From a virus, in the IMG/VR virus record IMGVR_UViG_3300009168_000100, positions 1-26,732 of that record: DNA of 26,732 nucleotides; one strand, given 5' to 3'. The notes below the pieces were generated by a model, which was given only the letters and a program-made list of their open reading frames with translations, did not search any database and was not told the DNA's origin. Position 1 is the first letter of the stretch. The number at the start of each line of letters is the position of its first letter. Positions 1 through 5,788 of the stretch are shown in pieces. Made by a program: the position numbers and the translations under genes.

Positions 1-645
1 ATCGAGGTAGTCGCGCACGGTGTGGAACGTGACGCCCATCCTGACCGCAATCTCCGCCACCGTATGGCCGCGCGACATCAGCCGCAGCGCGCCCAGTTGC
101 CGGCGGGTCAACCTCGGCACCGTACCGTCGATCTCCTCGGGGTCGACCATCTCCTCGAGCCGATGAACGGTGAACCCTGCCGCGATGGACAGCCCGGCCC
201 GCGTCTGCGCTGAGAGGCGGATGACCTTCGGCGACCAGTAGCCGACCAGCCATGCGCCATGTGGTGAATAGGCGGCGTCGCGTATCTTGTACGTCCGCGC
301 CAGATCGAGGAGCCACGATTCCGGCCCGCTCAGTGCAAGCTCGCGCGTCATCTCGGTCCAGGTCATCAATCTGTGCTTCTGCTGCGCCAGCCGCGACATC
401 GGGCTCGGCCCATATTTGCGCGCGAGCGGCCAGAACCCCTCGACAAAGCCCGGCGGCACGCTGGCATGAAACCAGACATTGCGGTCGACGACATAGCGAT
501 CCATTTCGTCGGGGTAGATCGGTATGCGCCAGGCGCCATAGACGTTGATGGTCGGGCGGACGAGCGCATGCAAGGCGTTGACCACCTCGTCGGGCCGCTC
601 CAGTCCCGTCAATTCGTTGGCGAACTGCTCGAGCTTGCGCAACAT
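1..645 (-). CDS. LuxR-type transcriptional regulator (C-terminus off window)
   Basis: The gene reads leftward and leaves the window before its stop, so about 215 residues are visible. The N-terminal ~160 residues look like an autoinducer-binding domain (family PF03472), with the aromatic pattern of that fold (FWPLARKYGP, then LMTW). The last ~40 visible residues are a LuxR/GerE helix-turn-helix (LTRRQLGALRLMSRGHTVAE, then IAVRMGVTFHTVRDYL). Where acyl-homoserine-lactone receptors usually carry Asp-Pro, this protein has Ser-Pro, so the ligand may differ or be absent. I chose ATG 645 because GGGGGA lies 7 nt upstream; ATG 660 is also possible. A terminator-like hairpin sits just upstream at 696-723. 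Whether the gene belongs to the phage or the host cannot be told from here. Confidence 0.8.
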   Translation of the reverse strand, partial: MLRKLEQFANELTGLERPDEVVNALHALVRPTINVYGAWRIPIYPDEMDRYVVDRNVWFHASVPPGFVEGFWPLARKYGPSPMSRLAQQKHRLMTWTEMTRELALSGPESWLLDLARTYKIRDAAYSPHGAWLVGYWSPKVIRLSAQTRAGLSIAAGFTVHRLEEMVDPEEIDGTVPRLTRRQLGALRLMSRGHTVAEIAVRMGVTFHTVRDYLD

Positions 646-695
646 CGGGGTGTCCCCCATAGTTGCTTGCCGGCCAGTCATCCTACAACCGATGC

Positions 696-723
696 AAAAA
701 AATATCCCCCGAAAACGGGGGAT
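696..723 (-). terminator. Rho-independent terminator between XRE genes and luxR-type gene
   Basis: A perfect 8-bp stem (ATCCCCCG/CGGGGGAT at 704-711 and 716-723) with a 4-nt loop is followed on the minus strand by ATTTTTTT. It would stop transcripts coming leftward from the minus-strand XRE gene before they enter the LuxR-type gene. It lies only ~50 nt upstream of that gene's start, so it could also act as an attenuator. Confidence 0.8.
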
Positions 724-840
724 AGGGTCGCTGGGGACAATCAAGCGACGAGTCTTATAGGACCAGCGGAGGCCCTTATACGATGCCACCATGTGTGGGG
801 CCACGCGGGCTGCGCCCCTCTAGGGACGGTTGTTCCGCCT

Positions 841-856
841 GGTTGCCGTCGCAACC
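841..856. repeat. Short perfect inverted repeat upstream of plus-strand XRE gene
   Basis: GGTTGC-CGTC-GCAACC forms a perfect 6-bp inverted repeat about 75 nt before the XRE start. A second one, CAAAA-7 nt-TTTTG, follows at 864-880. Neither is followed by a T-run, so operator half-sites are likelier than terminators. No binding protein can be assigned. Confidence 0.4.
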
Positions 857-875
857 AATATGCCAAAAATGACAG

Positions 876-903
876 TTTTGCGAATTGTCGGAAATCGCAT
901 AAT
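876..903 (+). promoter_or_regulatory. Candidate promoter/operator of plus-strand XRE gene
   Basis: TTTGCGAATTGTCG at 877-890, then six variable bases, then GCATAA at 897-902. The same 14-mer, gap and hexamer occur upstream of the other XRE gene at 1525-1550 in the matching orientation. CATAAT at 898-903 can serve as a -10 box, with TTTTGC 16 nt upstream as a weak -35. The start codon lies 28 nt after GCATAA. Confidence 0.6.
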
Positions 904-930
904 TCTGGGGATAGAAAAAAGGGGATGACC

Positions 931-1245
931 ATGCCAGGGAAGCGCCTGCTGCAAATCCGATTACATCGTGAGATGTCGCAAGCCCAGATCGCCAGGGCGC
1001 TCGGGGTGTCGGTGGGCACGGTGCAGAACTACGAGCACGAACGGGCGCACATCACCGCCGAGCGGATCGCGCAGCTCGCCCGCGCGCTGCAATGCGAACC
1101 GGCCGATCTGCTGGCGCCGCCGGACTCGCCGCCGCCACGCTACCGGAGGCCCCGCTTTCGTCCCTTTCAGGAACGGGCCTCGTCGCAATGGTACGCCGTG
1201 AGCTGCCCATGGGAGCACTGGATCAGCGTCGCCGACGACGATTAG
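931..1245 (+). CDS. XRE-family HTH regulator (104 aa)
   Basis: A small DNA-binding protein with a Cro/C1-type helix-turn-helix over roughly residues 5-58 (MSQAQIARALGVSVGTVQNY, then ERIAQLARALQCEPADLL). A proline-rich linker and a basic, tryptophan-containing tail follow, with no recognisable dimerisation or peptidase domain. ATG 931 was chosen because AAAAAAGGGG ends 6 nt upstream; ATG 925 lies too close to that site. The longer open frame running back to 373 is only an extension with no start signal. Its 3' end overlaps the convergent XRE gene by 23 bp. It is probably a lysogeny or late-gene switch regulator, by family and position only. Confidence 0.85.
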   Translation: MPGKRLLQIRLHREMSQAQIARALGVSVGTVQNYEHERAHITAERIAQLARALQCEPADLLAPPDSPPPRYRRPRFRPFQERASSQWYAVSCPWEHWISVADDD

Positions 1246-1498
1246 AATGATTCCAAAGCTCGCCCTCGACCTTGATCACCTTGCGAATCACCTTGACCGG
1301 ATCGATGCCGATGATCTCGCATAGCGCCAGCAGTTCGATGGCATCAATCCGGCGTTGTCCGGCCTCGAAACGAGCCACAAAGGTCTGGGTCTTGCCCACC
1401 CGGCGCGCGAGTTCCGCCTGCCGAATCCCGGCATGCTTGCGGGCGTCGATCAGGATTTCAATCAGCCGTTGATGGCGTTTTGTAGCGATAGATTCCAC
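1223..1498 (-). CDS. XRE-family HTH regulator (91 aa)
   Basis: A compact repressor-like protein with a classic XRE helix-turn-helix over residues ~12-66 (ILIDARKHAGIRQAELARRV, then GKTQTFVARFEAGQRRIDAI). It ends in five arginines encoded in the 23-bp overlap with the convergent XRE gene. The start is GTG 1498: an in-frame TAA lies just upstream and no ATG is available. AGGAG abuts the GTG almost directly, so initiation may be weak. A promoter-like element shared with the other XRE gene lies 26 nt upstream. It faces the other regulator tail-to-tail, so reading through its stop would make RNA antisense to that gene up to the terminator at 696-723. Confidence 0.87.
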   Translation of the reverse strand: MESIATKRHQRLIEILIDARKHAGIRQAELARRVGKTQTFVARFEAGQRRIDAIELLALCEIIGIDPVKVIRKVIKVEGELWNHSNRRRRR

Positions 1499-1523
1499 TC
1501 CTGCGATTTATGCGAAGATGACC

Positions 1524-1551
1524 TTTATGCCAATTTCGACAATTCGCAAAG
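1524..1551 (-). promoter_or_regulatory. Candidate promoter/operator of minus-strand XRE gene (twin of 876-903)
   Basis: On the minus strand TTTGCGAATTGTCG (1550-1537) is followed after six bases by GCATAA (1530-1525), the same arrangement as upstream of the plus-strand XRE gene. The GTG start lies 26 nt further on. It also overlaps the first codons of the divergent small ORF. Confidence 0.6.
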
Positions 1552-1727
1552 GCACCATTGTCACACGCCACGACCAGCCCGCCCAGCAGGGCCTAGTTGC
1601 CGAGGTGGTGCTGGACGCGGTCGTCTTGGTGTATTGGTCCGGTCGGCCCCCGAGTTATGAACACATCAACGACTTGTCGACGGTCATAAAAAAAGCCCCC
1701 AGGCGGGGGCGAGGCGGCGGCAGATGA
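1527..1727 (+). CDS. Hypothetical small protein, SH3/KOW-like pattern
   Basis: A 66-residue ORF divergent from the minus-strand XRE gene. Residues ~8-50 alternate in a way expected of a small beta-barrel (RKGTIVTRHD, VLDAVVLVYWSG, SYEHINDL); I do not recognise the family. Its last ~12 codons are the reverse of the late-operon terminator and give a basic Arg/Gly-rich tail. An upstream ATG at 1518 is also open, and neither start has a clear ribosome site. It overlaps the twin operator element, so it may be controlled with the XRE gene. The call is tentative. Confidence 0.45.
   Translation: MPISTIRKGTIVTRHDQPAQQGLVAEVVLDAVVLVYWSGRPPSYEHINDLSTVIKKAPRRGRGGGR
1688..1710 (-). terminator. Rho-independent terminator ending the late operon
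   Basis: On the minus strand GCCCCC-GCCT-GGGGGC is followed at once by seven T. It lies 21 nt past the stop of the last small membrane protein gene and is the natural end of the structural and lysis transcript. It also separates that transcript from the XRE/LuxR regulatory patch. Confidence 0.88.
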
Positions 1728-1730
1728 CCG

Positions 1731-1865
1731 TTACCAGTCATCGCCGTCAAGATGCGTGCCGCGATGGTAGGGCGGATGGCTGCGACGCGGCGCGAACAGA
1801 CAGATCAGCAACACAACGATGATGCCGAGCAACACCAGCGGGGTGACCCGCTCGGCGACCGACAT
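1731..1865 (-). CDS. Small single-span membrane protein (44 aa)
   Basis: The protein has one hydrophobic helix at residues ~7-27 (VTPLVLLGIIVVLLICLF) followed by a polar, His-rich tail. ATG overlaps the stop of the gene before it (TGATG), so translation is probably coupled. It is the last gene before the late-operon terminator and the last of three tiny membrane proteins after the endolysin. A role in lysis timing or envelope modification is possible from position, but no family is recognised. Confidence 0.65.
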   Translation of the reverse strand: MSVAERVTPLVLLGIIVVLLICLFAPRRSHPPYHRGTHLDGDDW

Positions 1866-2152
1866 CAGTTCTCTCGTATGATGGCAGGCGCCGGCGGCAG
1901 TACCGCGCCGACCGCCGGGTAGTTGCTCTGGCCGTGCCCGATGATGCGCACCGCCGGAAGGCCAAACAGCAAGGCGACGATCAGATAGAGCACGATCAGT
2001 AGCACCACCAGCAAGTACAGCCGCTGCACATTCCAGTCGATGGCGTAGTCCATCCACTTCGCGAACATGACGATGACTGCACCAACCAGCACCAGGACCG
2101 CAGCGACGATGGCGACGTTGATGATGCCAAGCACGATGCCGCCGAGACTCAT
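1865..2152 (-). CDS. Two-span membrane protein, holin-like (95 aa)
   Basis: Two strong hydrophobic helices at residues ~3-30 and ~44-64 are separated by a short charged loop (AKWMDYAIDWNVQRL). A polar 30-residue C-terminus with Pro/Ala follows. ATG 2152 has an excellent ribosome site (GGGAGGT five nt upstream), which rules out the longer frame to 2266. Size, topology and place after the endolysin fit a second holin or antiholin. A more typical holin gene lies at 4897-5190, so this could be a regulator of it or unrelated. Confidence 0.72.
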   Translation of the reverse strand: MSLGGIVLGIINVAIVAAVLVLVGAVIVMFAKWMDYAIDWNVQRLYLLVVLLIVLYLIVALLFGLPAVRIIGHGQSNYPAVGAVLPPAPAIIREN

Positions 2153-2163
2153 GGGAACCTCCC

Positions 2164-2280
2164 TTAGCGCGAGAGCAGAACCGCCGCGATGATGGCGATG
2201 GCGAGCGCCAGGCCGAGCCACATGGCGGCACTCAGGATGCGGCGCCACGTCGGCACCACCTGCCACCGTCGATCAATCAC
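2164..2280 (-). CDS. Tiny single-span membrane protein (38 aa)
   Basis: GTG 2280 overlaps the endolysin stop as GTGA, and the frame runs 38 codons to TAA. It has a basic N-terminus (IDRRWQ, TWRR) then one hydrophobic helix, about residues 16-36 (AAMWLGLALAIAIIAAVLL). Coupling to the endolysin gene and the clear membrane pattern make it likely to be real despite its size. Its function is unknown; it forms a small lysis-linked set with the next two genes. Confidence 0.6.
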   Translation of the reverse strand: MIDRRWQVVPTWRRILSAAMWLGLALAIAIIAAVLLSR

Positions 2281-3842
2281 GGCCACACCGGTTGACCATT
2301 GACCATGATGGTGACCGCCCCGGTTGCGGTGATGTTCACCAGCGCCATTTCCGGTTCTGGTCCGGGCTCTGGCGGTGGTATCGGCTCCACCCCGCTCTCG
2401 ACCAGCAATTGCACCGCCTGCAGCATCTGGTCGGCTTCGTTCTTAAGCTCGACCTCCTTGCGATTGATCGGACCCCAGTGCTGCCGCAAATTGCGCAGCC
2501 CGATCCCGGTCACCAGCGCGTGAAATGCCGGGGCATACTTGCTGAGAAACTGATATTGAGCGCCCGCGCCGCTGCCGAAATTACCCAGGTCCGACGACTT
2601 GAGCGTGACGCCCTTGGCGAATTCAGGCCTGAAGCCGCACGGGTTGGCCCAGTACTCGGTCAGCAGCGGCGCGATCGTGCTGTCACAGGATCTGATGTTC
2701 CAACTGGTCTGATACATGCCGGCTTCAGCGGTGTCGGCGCTCACGTTGCTGGCGCTTTGATCCCTGCCTTCGCTGTAGCGGCCCGACGATTCCCGCAGCC
2801 CGAGCCCCAGCATCAATGCAAACAGATGACGCAAGGTGTTCTCGCCGTCCTGGCTGTTGTCCATGCCAAGCGCACGGAACTCAGCGGCATAGAAAGCCAG
2901 CGCGTCCTTGTCGGGGTTGCCGCTGTCCTTATTGGCCATCCCCCAGGCGGCGTCGTCCTCGGCGTTGAGCCGATCGAGCGCCAGGGCAAAACACAATGCA
3001 ACCCCGGCGGTGTAGCCCAGCGGAGCCTTGCCGCGGTCCTTCCAACTGTAAGCCGCGATTGCCGACCCTTCCGCCGTTTCGACAATGGCGTCGATCAACT
3101 CGTCCGGTAAGCCGTCGCTGCCGGCGGTGACCTTGGCGGTCAGCTCGTCGATCTTGCCCCAGGTGGTCGGCCCCACCACACCGTCGGCGGCAATGCTGCA
3201 CGCCGCCTGATAGCCCTTGACCGCTGCCTCGGTGATCGCACCGAAGTCGCCGTCCGCCGGATAAACGCCAAGCGCAATCTGCACCTCAACGACATCCGGT
3301 CCCGTGCTCCCGTTCTGCAGCTCACGCCGCGGCTGCTCCGGCATCGGCGCGTCTTTTGGCCAGAAGTAACCGATCACGCTCGACTTCGGGTAGGCCGACA
3401 CATTGACGGAGTTGCTCTGATTGCCGCCCCGGCAATTGATGTTCGCGCCGGCGTCGCTCTCGTAGAACGTGACATGGCCGCCGCCGCTGCGGGTCATCAC
3501 CACGATCGCGCCGGGAACCGGGGTTGCAAGCTCGATGTAGTTGGGATCGTTGGCCCACGATTGCGCCCAGCCGAACTTGTCCGTGTCGGTCGCACCGAAC
3601 GGCGGGATGAAGCCCGCCTCCGACAAGCAGTAGCCCGCCGCCACGCCGCACCATGCGGTCTCGTCGCTGTCCCAGGCTGGCTGATCGCAATACGGTTTCA
3701 TGCCTGGAACGGCATCGCCCCAGATGCGCGCAATCTCGGTGGTCATGCCGGTAATGACCGGATTGGCTTCGGAGCCAGAGACCTCTTTGGTCCCCGTCAA
3801 CGTCCGCATGACCGACAGCCAGGGAGGAACGTCACCCGCCAT
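2277..3842 (-). CDS. Modular endolysin: CHAP-like amidase/peptidase, PG-binding, lysozyme-like
   Basis: At ~521 residues this is long for a phage endolysin. Residues ~8-162 match the TIGR02594/CHAP-like type, with the catalytic pair probably C65 (ETAWCGVAAGYC) and H123 (GGGHVTFY), and GGNQ after it. Residues ~175-234 form a peptidoglycan-binding repeat (LQNGSTGPDVVEVQ, ADGVVGPTTW). Residues ~250-490 resemble a lysozyme or transglycosylase fold, with E351 in GLRESSGRYSEG as likely acid and AGMYQTSWN downstream. A Pro-rich linker leads to a short beta-type tail ending NGQPVWP. ATG 3842 is 6 nt after AGGAG; ATG 3845 is also possible. It would cut host peptidoglycan at two bond types after holin action. 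Confidence 0.85.
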   Translation of the reverse strand: MAGDVPPWLSVMRTLTGTKEVSGSEANPVITGMTTEIARIWGDAVPGMKPYCDQPAWDSDETAWCGVAAGYCLSEAGFIPPFGATDTDKFGWAQSWANDPNYIELATPVPGAIVVMTRSGGGHVTFYESDAGANINCRGGNQSNSVNVSAYPKSSVIGYFWPKDAPMPEQPRRELQNGSTGPDVVEVQIALGVYPADGDFGAITEAAVKGYQAACSIAADGVVGPTTWGKIDELTAKVTAGSDGLPDELIDAIVETAEGSAIAAYSWKDRGKAPLGYTAGVALCFALALDRLNAEDDAAWGMANKDSGNPDKDALAFYAAEFRALGMDNSQDGENTLRHLFALMLGLGLRESSGRYSEGRDQSASNVSADTAEAGMYQTSWNIRSCDSTIAPLLTEYWANPCGFRPEFAKGVTLKSSDLGNFGSGAGAQYQFLSKYAPAFHALVTGIGLRNLRQHWGPINRKEVELKNEADQMLQAVQLLVESGVEPIPPPEPGPEPEMALVNITATGAVTIMVNGQPVWP

Positions 3843-3888
3843 CATCGTCTCCTGAATGTTCGGAAAAACTTCTAGTCGCGCGGATCGT

Positions 3889-4233
3889 TCACCCAGGGCA
3901 GTCTGGTGGCGCCCACGCCGCGACCGACTTACTCGCCCTGAGATAGGCCGCGACGCCATTGGTGACGCCGGTGCGCGCGCGCTCCGGCTGGCCACGATCG
4001 TCCTTCATCCAGACCTCGAACATGTGGACGATGTGATTCTTGAGCGCCGTATCCAAAGCCTCGGACATGATGGTGCGGACTGTCTCTCGCATCGTGGGGT
4101 CAGCGCAAAGCACAGGAGTCGATTGGGCACTTGCCATCTCGAACCCAACATTCGGCAACTGATGGGCCGGGCAGCACGTCCCCAGCAGCAGCGCAAGCGC
4201 GCTGGCTACCGCCGCCTGCAGTGCAACCATCAT
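3889..4233 (-). CDS. Secreted or lipoprotein-like small protein (114 aa), possible outer spanin
   Basis: The N-terminus is a signal-like stretch (VALQAAVASALALLLGTCC). Two cysteines follow the hydrophobic core; LGTC departs from a standard lipobox, so lipidation is uncertain. The mature part has two more cysteines (C43 and near the C-terminus) and a helical middle (ETVRTIMSEALDTALKNHIV). ATG overlaps the stop of the upstream gene (TGATG). Between spanin-like coiled-coil membrane proteins and the endolysin, an outer-membrane lysis partner is a reasonable but unproven role. Confidence 0.62.
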   Translation of the reverse strand: MMVALQAAVASALALLLGTCCPAHQLPNVGFEMASAQSTPVLCADPTMRETVRTIMSEALDTALKNHIVHMFEVWMKDDRGQPERARTGVTNGVAAYLRASKSVAAWAPPDCPG

Positions 4234-4469
4234 CAATCGCCCCGCGGCACAACACACTTGCTGAGAATTTCGGTCACATGCTTCTGATATTCGTTCTGCT
4301 GCGTCAGCAGCGTGGTGCGAAACTCGGCGGCCGCGTGCAGCGCATAAAACATCCATGCCAACAGCCCGAGCAGGACAACCGTCAATGACAATGTCGCCGG
4401 GCTCTGCTTCAACCCGTCAATGAGACTGTTGGCGGCCTTGCCAGCTTCTTCGCCGATGCCGGGGTTCAC
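4233..4469 (-). CDS. Small membrane protein (78 aa) of the lysis region
   Basis: A soluble helical N-terminus (GEEAGKAANSLIDGLKQ) is followed by one membrane helix at ~28-48 (LSLTVVLLGLLAWMFYALHA). A polar helix then ends in a single Cys (ILSKCVVPRGD). GTG 4469 directly follows the upstream TAA. The type recurs in alphaproteobacterial prophage lysis regions without a named function; a holin accessory or inner spanin would fit the layout. Confidence 0.65.
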   Translation of the reverse strand: MNPGIGEEAGKAANSLIDGLKQSPATLSLTVVLLGLLAWMFYALHAAAEFRTTLLTQQNEYQKHVTEILSKCVVPRGD

Positions 4470-4886
4470 TTATTTCGAATCCTCGTCCAGTTCTTTTTGT
4501 AATTTGAGTAACGGAGCCTTCAGATTCTCTGGCAAATTATCGATATCGACCGGCGTGCTGAGATCGGACTGCAGCTTGTAGACCGCCTTGGTCTGCTGGT
4601 TAATCTCGACCATCTGCCCCCGCAACACGGTTAGGCGCTCGTCCATGACCGGCAGTTTGGTCAGGGCCTCGCCGATCTTGTCCAAGCTGCGCTCCAGATT
4701 AGATACGCGCGCCAGGGTCGAGTTCACTTGCCGACCTCCCACGGCATCAAGCACCTCAACATGCGCCGCCAGCTCGGTGACCCTTTGATCGAGGCGTGCG
4801 CCCCACACCAGCGCCAGCACCACTTGCCCCAGCAAAAACAAGATGAACGCCACCGCGCTCTTGTTGTCGTTGAGCATCTGCCACAT
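4470..4886 (-). CDS. Membrane-anchored coiled-coil protein, inner-spanin-like (138 aa)
   Basis: Residues ~11-31 are an N-terminal membrane anchor (AVAFILFLLGQVVLALVWGA). Most of the rest is predicted helix with heptad-like spacing (LDQRVTELAAHVEVLDAV, LARVSNLERSLDKIGEALTK), then a charged tail. This N-in, periplasmic coiled-coil layout is that of Rz-type inner spanins. It sits between the holin gene and other lysis genes. No sequence family is recognised, so the role is inferred from architecture. Confidence 0.65.
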   Translation of the reverse strand: MWQMLNDNKSAVAFILFLLGQVVLALVWGARLDQRVTELAAHVEVLDAVGGRQVNSTLARVSNLERSLDKIGEALTKLPVMDERLTVLRGQMVEINQQTKAVYKLQSDLSTPVDIDNLPENLKAPLLKLQKELDEDSK

Positions 4887-4896
4887 CTGGGACTCG

Positions 4897-5190
4897 CTAT
4901 CTCTCGACCACCTTCTCGTGATCCTTCAAAGCCCCCTCGGCGATCTCCGCTGTGGCCACCACCTTCTTGATTTCCGGCATATCCGCCACCTTGGCGATCT
5001 GTGCCGTCTTCGAATTGGCCACGAATGACCAGATCATCGCGCCTAGCAAGACCACGCCGACGAGACAGTTGATCACCATATCGGTCAACGGACCGGCCAT
5101 GTCCGCAGTCACCAGCCCCTTGGCGCTGAACCACGCCACCACGCTGGGGACGAAGATGCGCAGCACTCCGGTGAGCTGTTCCTTGTCCAT
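4897..5190 (-). CDS. Putative holin, Pam3-gp28 type (97 aa)
   Basis: Two hydrophobic segments (~10-28 and ~38-58, MVINCLVGVVLLGAMIWSFV) precede a conserved cytoplasmic-type tail (KVADMPEIKKVVATAEIAEG). The LPEV/MPEIKxVV motif with nearby AEIA recalls the Pam3-gp28 family of phage holins, common in alphaproteobacterial phages. It would form inner-membrane holes that let the endolysin reach the wall. ATG 5190 overlaps the upstream TAA (TAATG), indicating translational coupling. Confidence 0.75.
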   Translation of the reverse strand: MDKEQLTGVLRIFVPSVVAWFSAKGLVTADMAGPLTDMVINCLVGVVLLGAMIWSFVANSKTAQIAKVADMPEIKKVVATAEIAEGALKDHEKVVER

Positions 5191-5774
5191 TACAAGCTGG
5201 TCGAATAATTCACATTGAGCGTGTCGCCGTTCACCACCGCTTTGTCGCCGGTCGAGAACGTGCCGGCCGACCACAGCACGCCGCCGGTGTTGTCCTTGGT
5301 GGCGGATGCGCCGCTGCCGAAGCAGAGAAACGCGCCCTTGGCGGTGCCGGTGCCGGTGATGGCGAACGACAGCGCCGCCGACAGCGCCTTCGATCCCGAG
5401 GCCGCCGCCGACCAGACTGCGGTCTTGCGGTTGCCGGTATAGGTCGGCGCATTGGTGCCGCCAGCCTCGAGCCAGCCGGCATGCGAGGCCATGGTGTCGC
5501 CTGCGGATACCGCCGAGTACGAGGTCGAAGAGATCAGCCCCATGAACGGCCCGGTCACGGTGTAGGCGGCGCCGGCGAGGAAGGTATCGAGCGCCAGGTT
5601 CTTGCCGACGGTACAGACGACGTTCTCGATCACGTCGCGCCATTTAAGCTGGCCGTCGGCGCCGATGCATTCGACCTCATAGCGGCCATGCGCCTCGGCC
5701 TGCTCGCCGATCCCGCTGCCCCGGATCACGGATGCGTCGCTGCTTTCGCGCGCGTCTGCGCGTTCCTCGGTCAT
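5190..5774 (-). CDS. Conserved phage structural protein (194 aa), tail-fibre associated
   Basis: Residues ~25-194 form a beta-rich, Gly/Ala/Thr-rich domain (VVCTVGKNLALDTFLAG, TVTGPFMGLISSTSYSAV, GDTMASHAGWLEAGGTNAPT). This is a recurrent phage structural family that I recognise by pattern but cannot name. ATG 5774 has AGGAG 10 nt upstream; the longer frame to 5801 lacks a site. Between adhesin genes and the holin, it most likely belongs to the tail tip or receptor-binding apparatus. Confidence 0.7.
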   Translation of the reverse strand: MTEERADARESSDASVIRGSGIGEQAEAHGRYEVECIGADGQLKWRDVIENVVCTVGKNLALDTFLAGAAYTVTGPFMGLISSTSYSAVSAGDTMASHAGWLEAGGTNAPTYTGNRKTAVWSAAASGSKALSAALSFAITGTGTAKGAFLCFGSGASATKDNTGGVLWSAGTFSTGDKAVVNGDTLNVNYSTSL

Positions 5775-5788
5775 CGGTATTCTCCTGT

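Noticed and set aside
730-860. Possible tRNA or attachment site
   Set aside because: Several short inverted repeats are present but no cloverleaf, anticodon arm or T-loop consensus, and no integrase in the window.
373-930. Long upstream extension of the plus-strand XRE frame
   Set aside because: Overlaps the LuxR-type gene in antisense and has no start signal; the ribosome site at 915-924 places the start at 931.
2292-3110. Plus-strand 272-codon open frame
   Set aside because: Complement of the endolysin, whose catalytic motifs are unmistakable.
4897-5643. Minus-strand 248-codon frame
   Set aside because: Only the last 97 codons (holin) are real; the earlier part is an Arg-rich shadow of the 194-residue structural gene.
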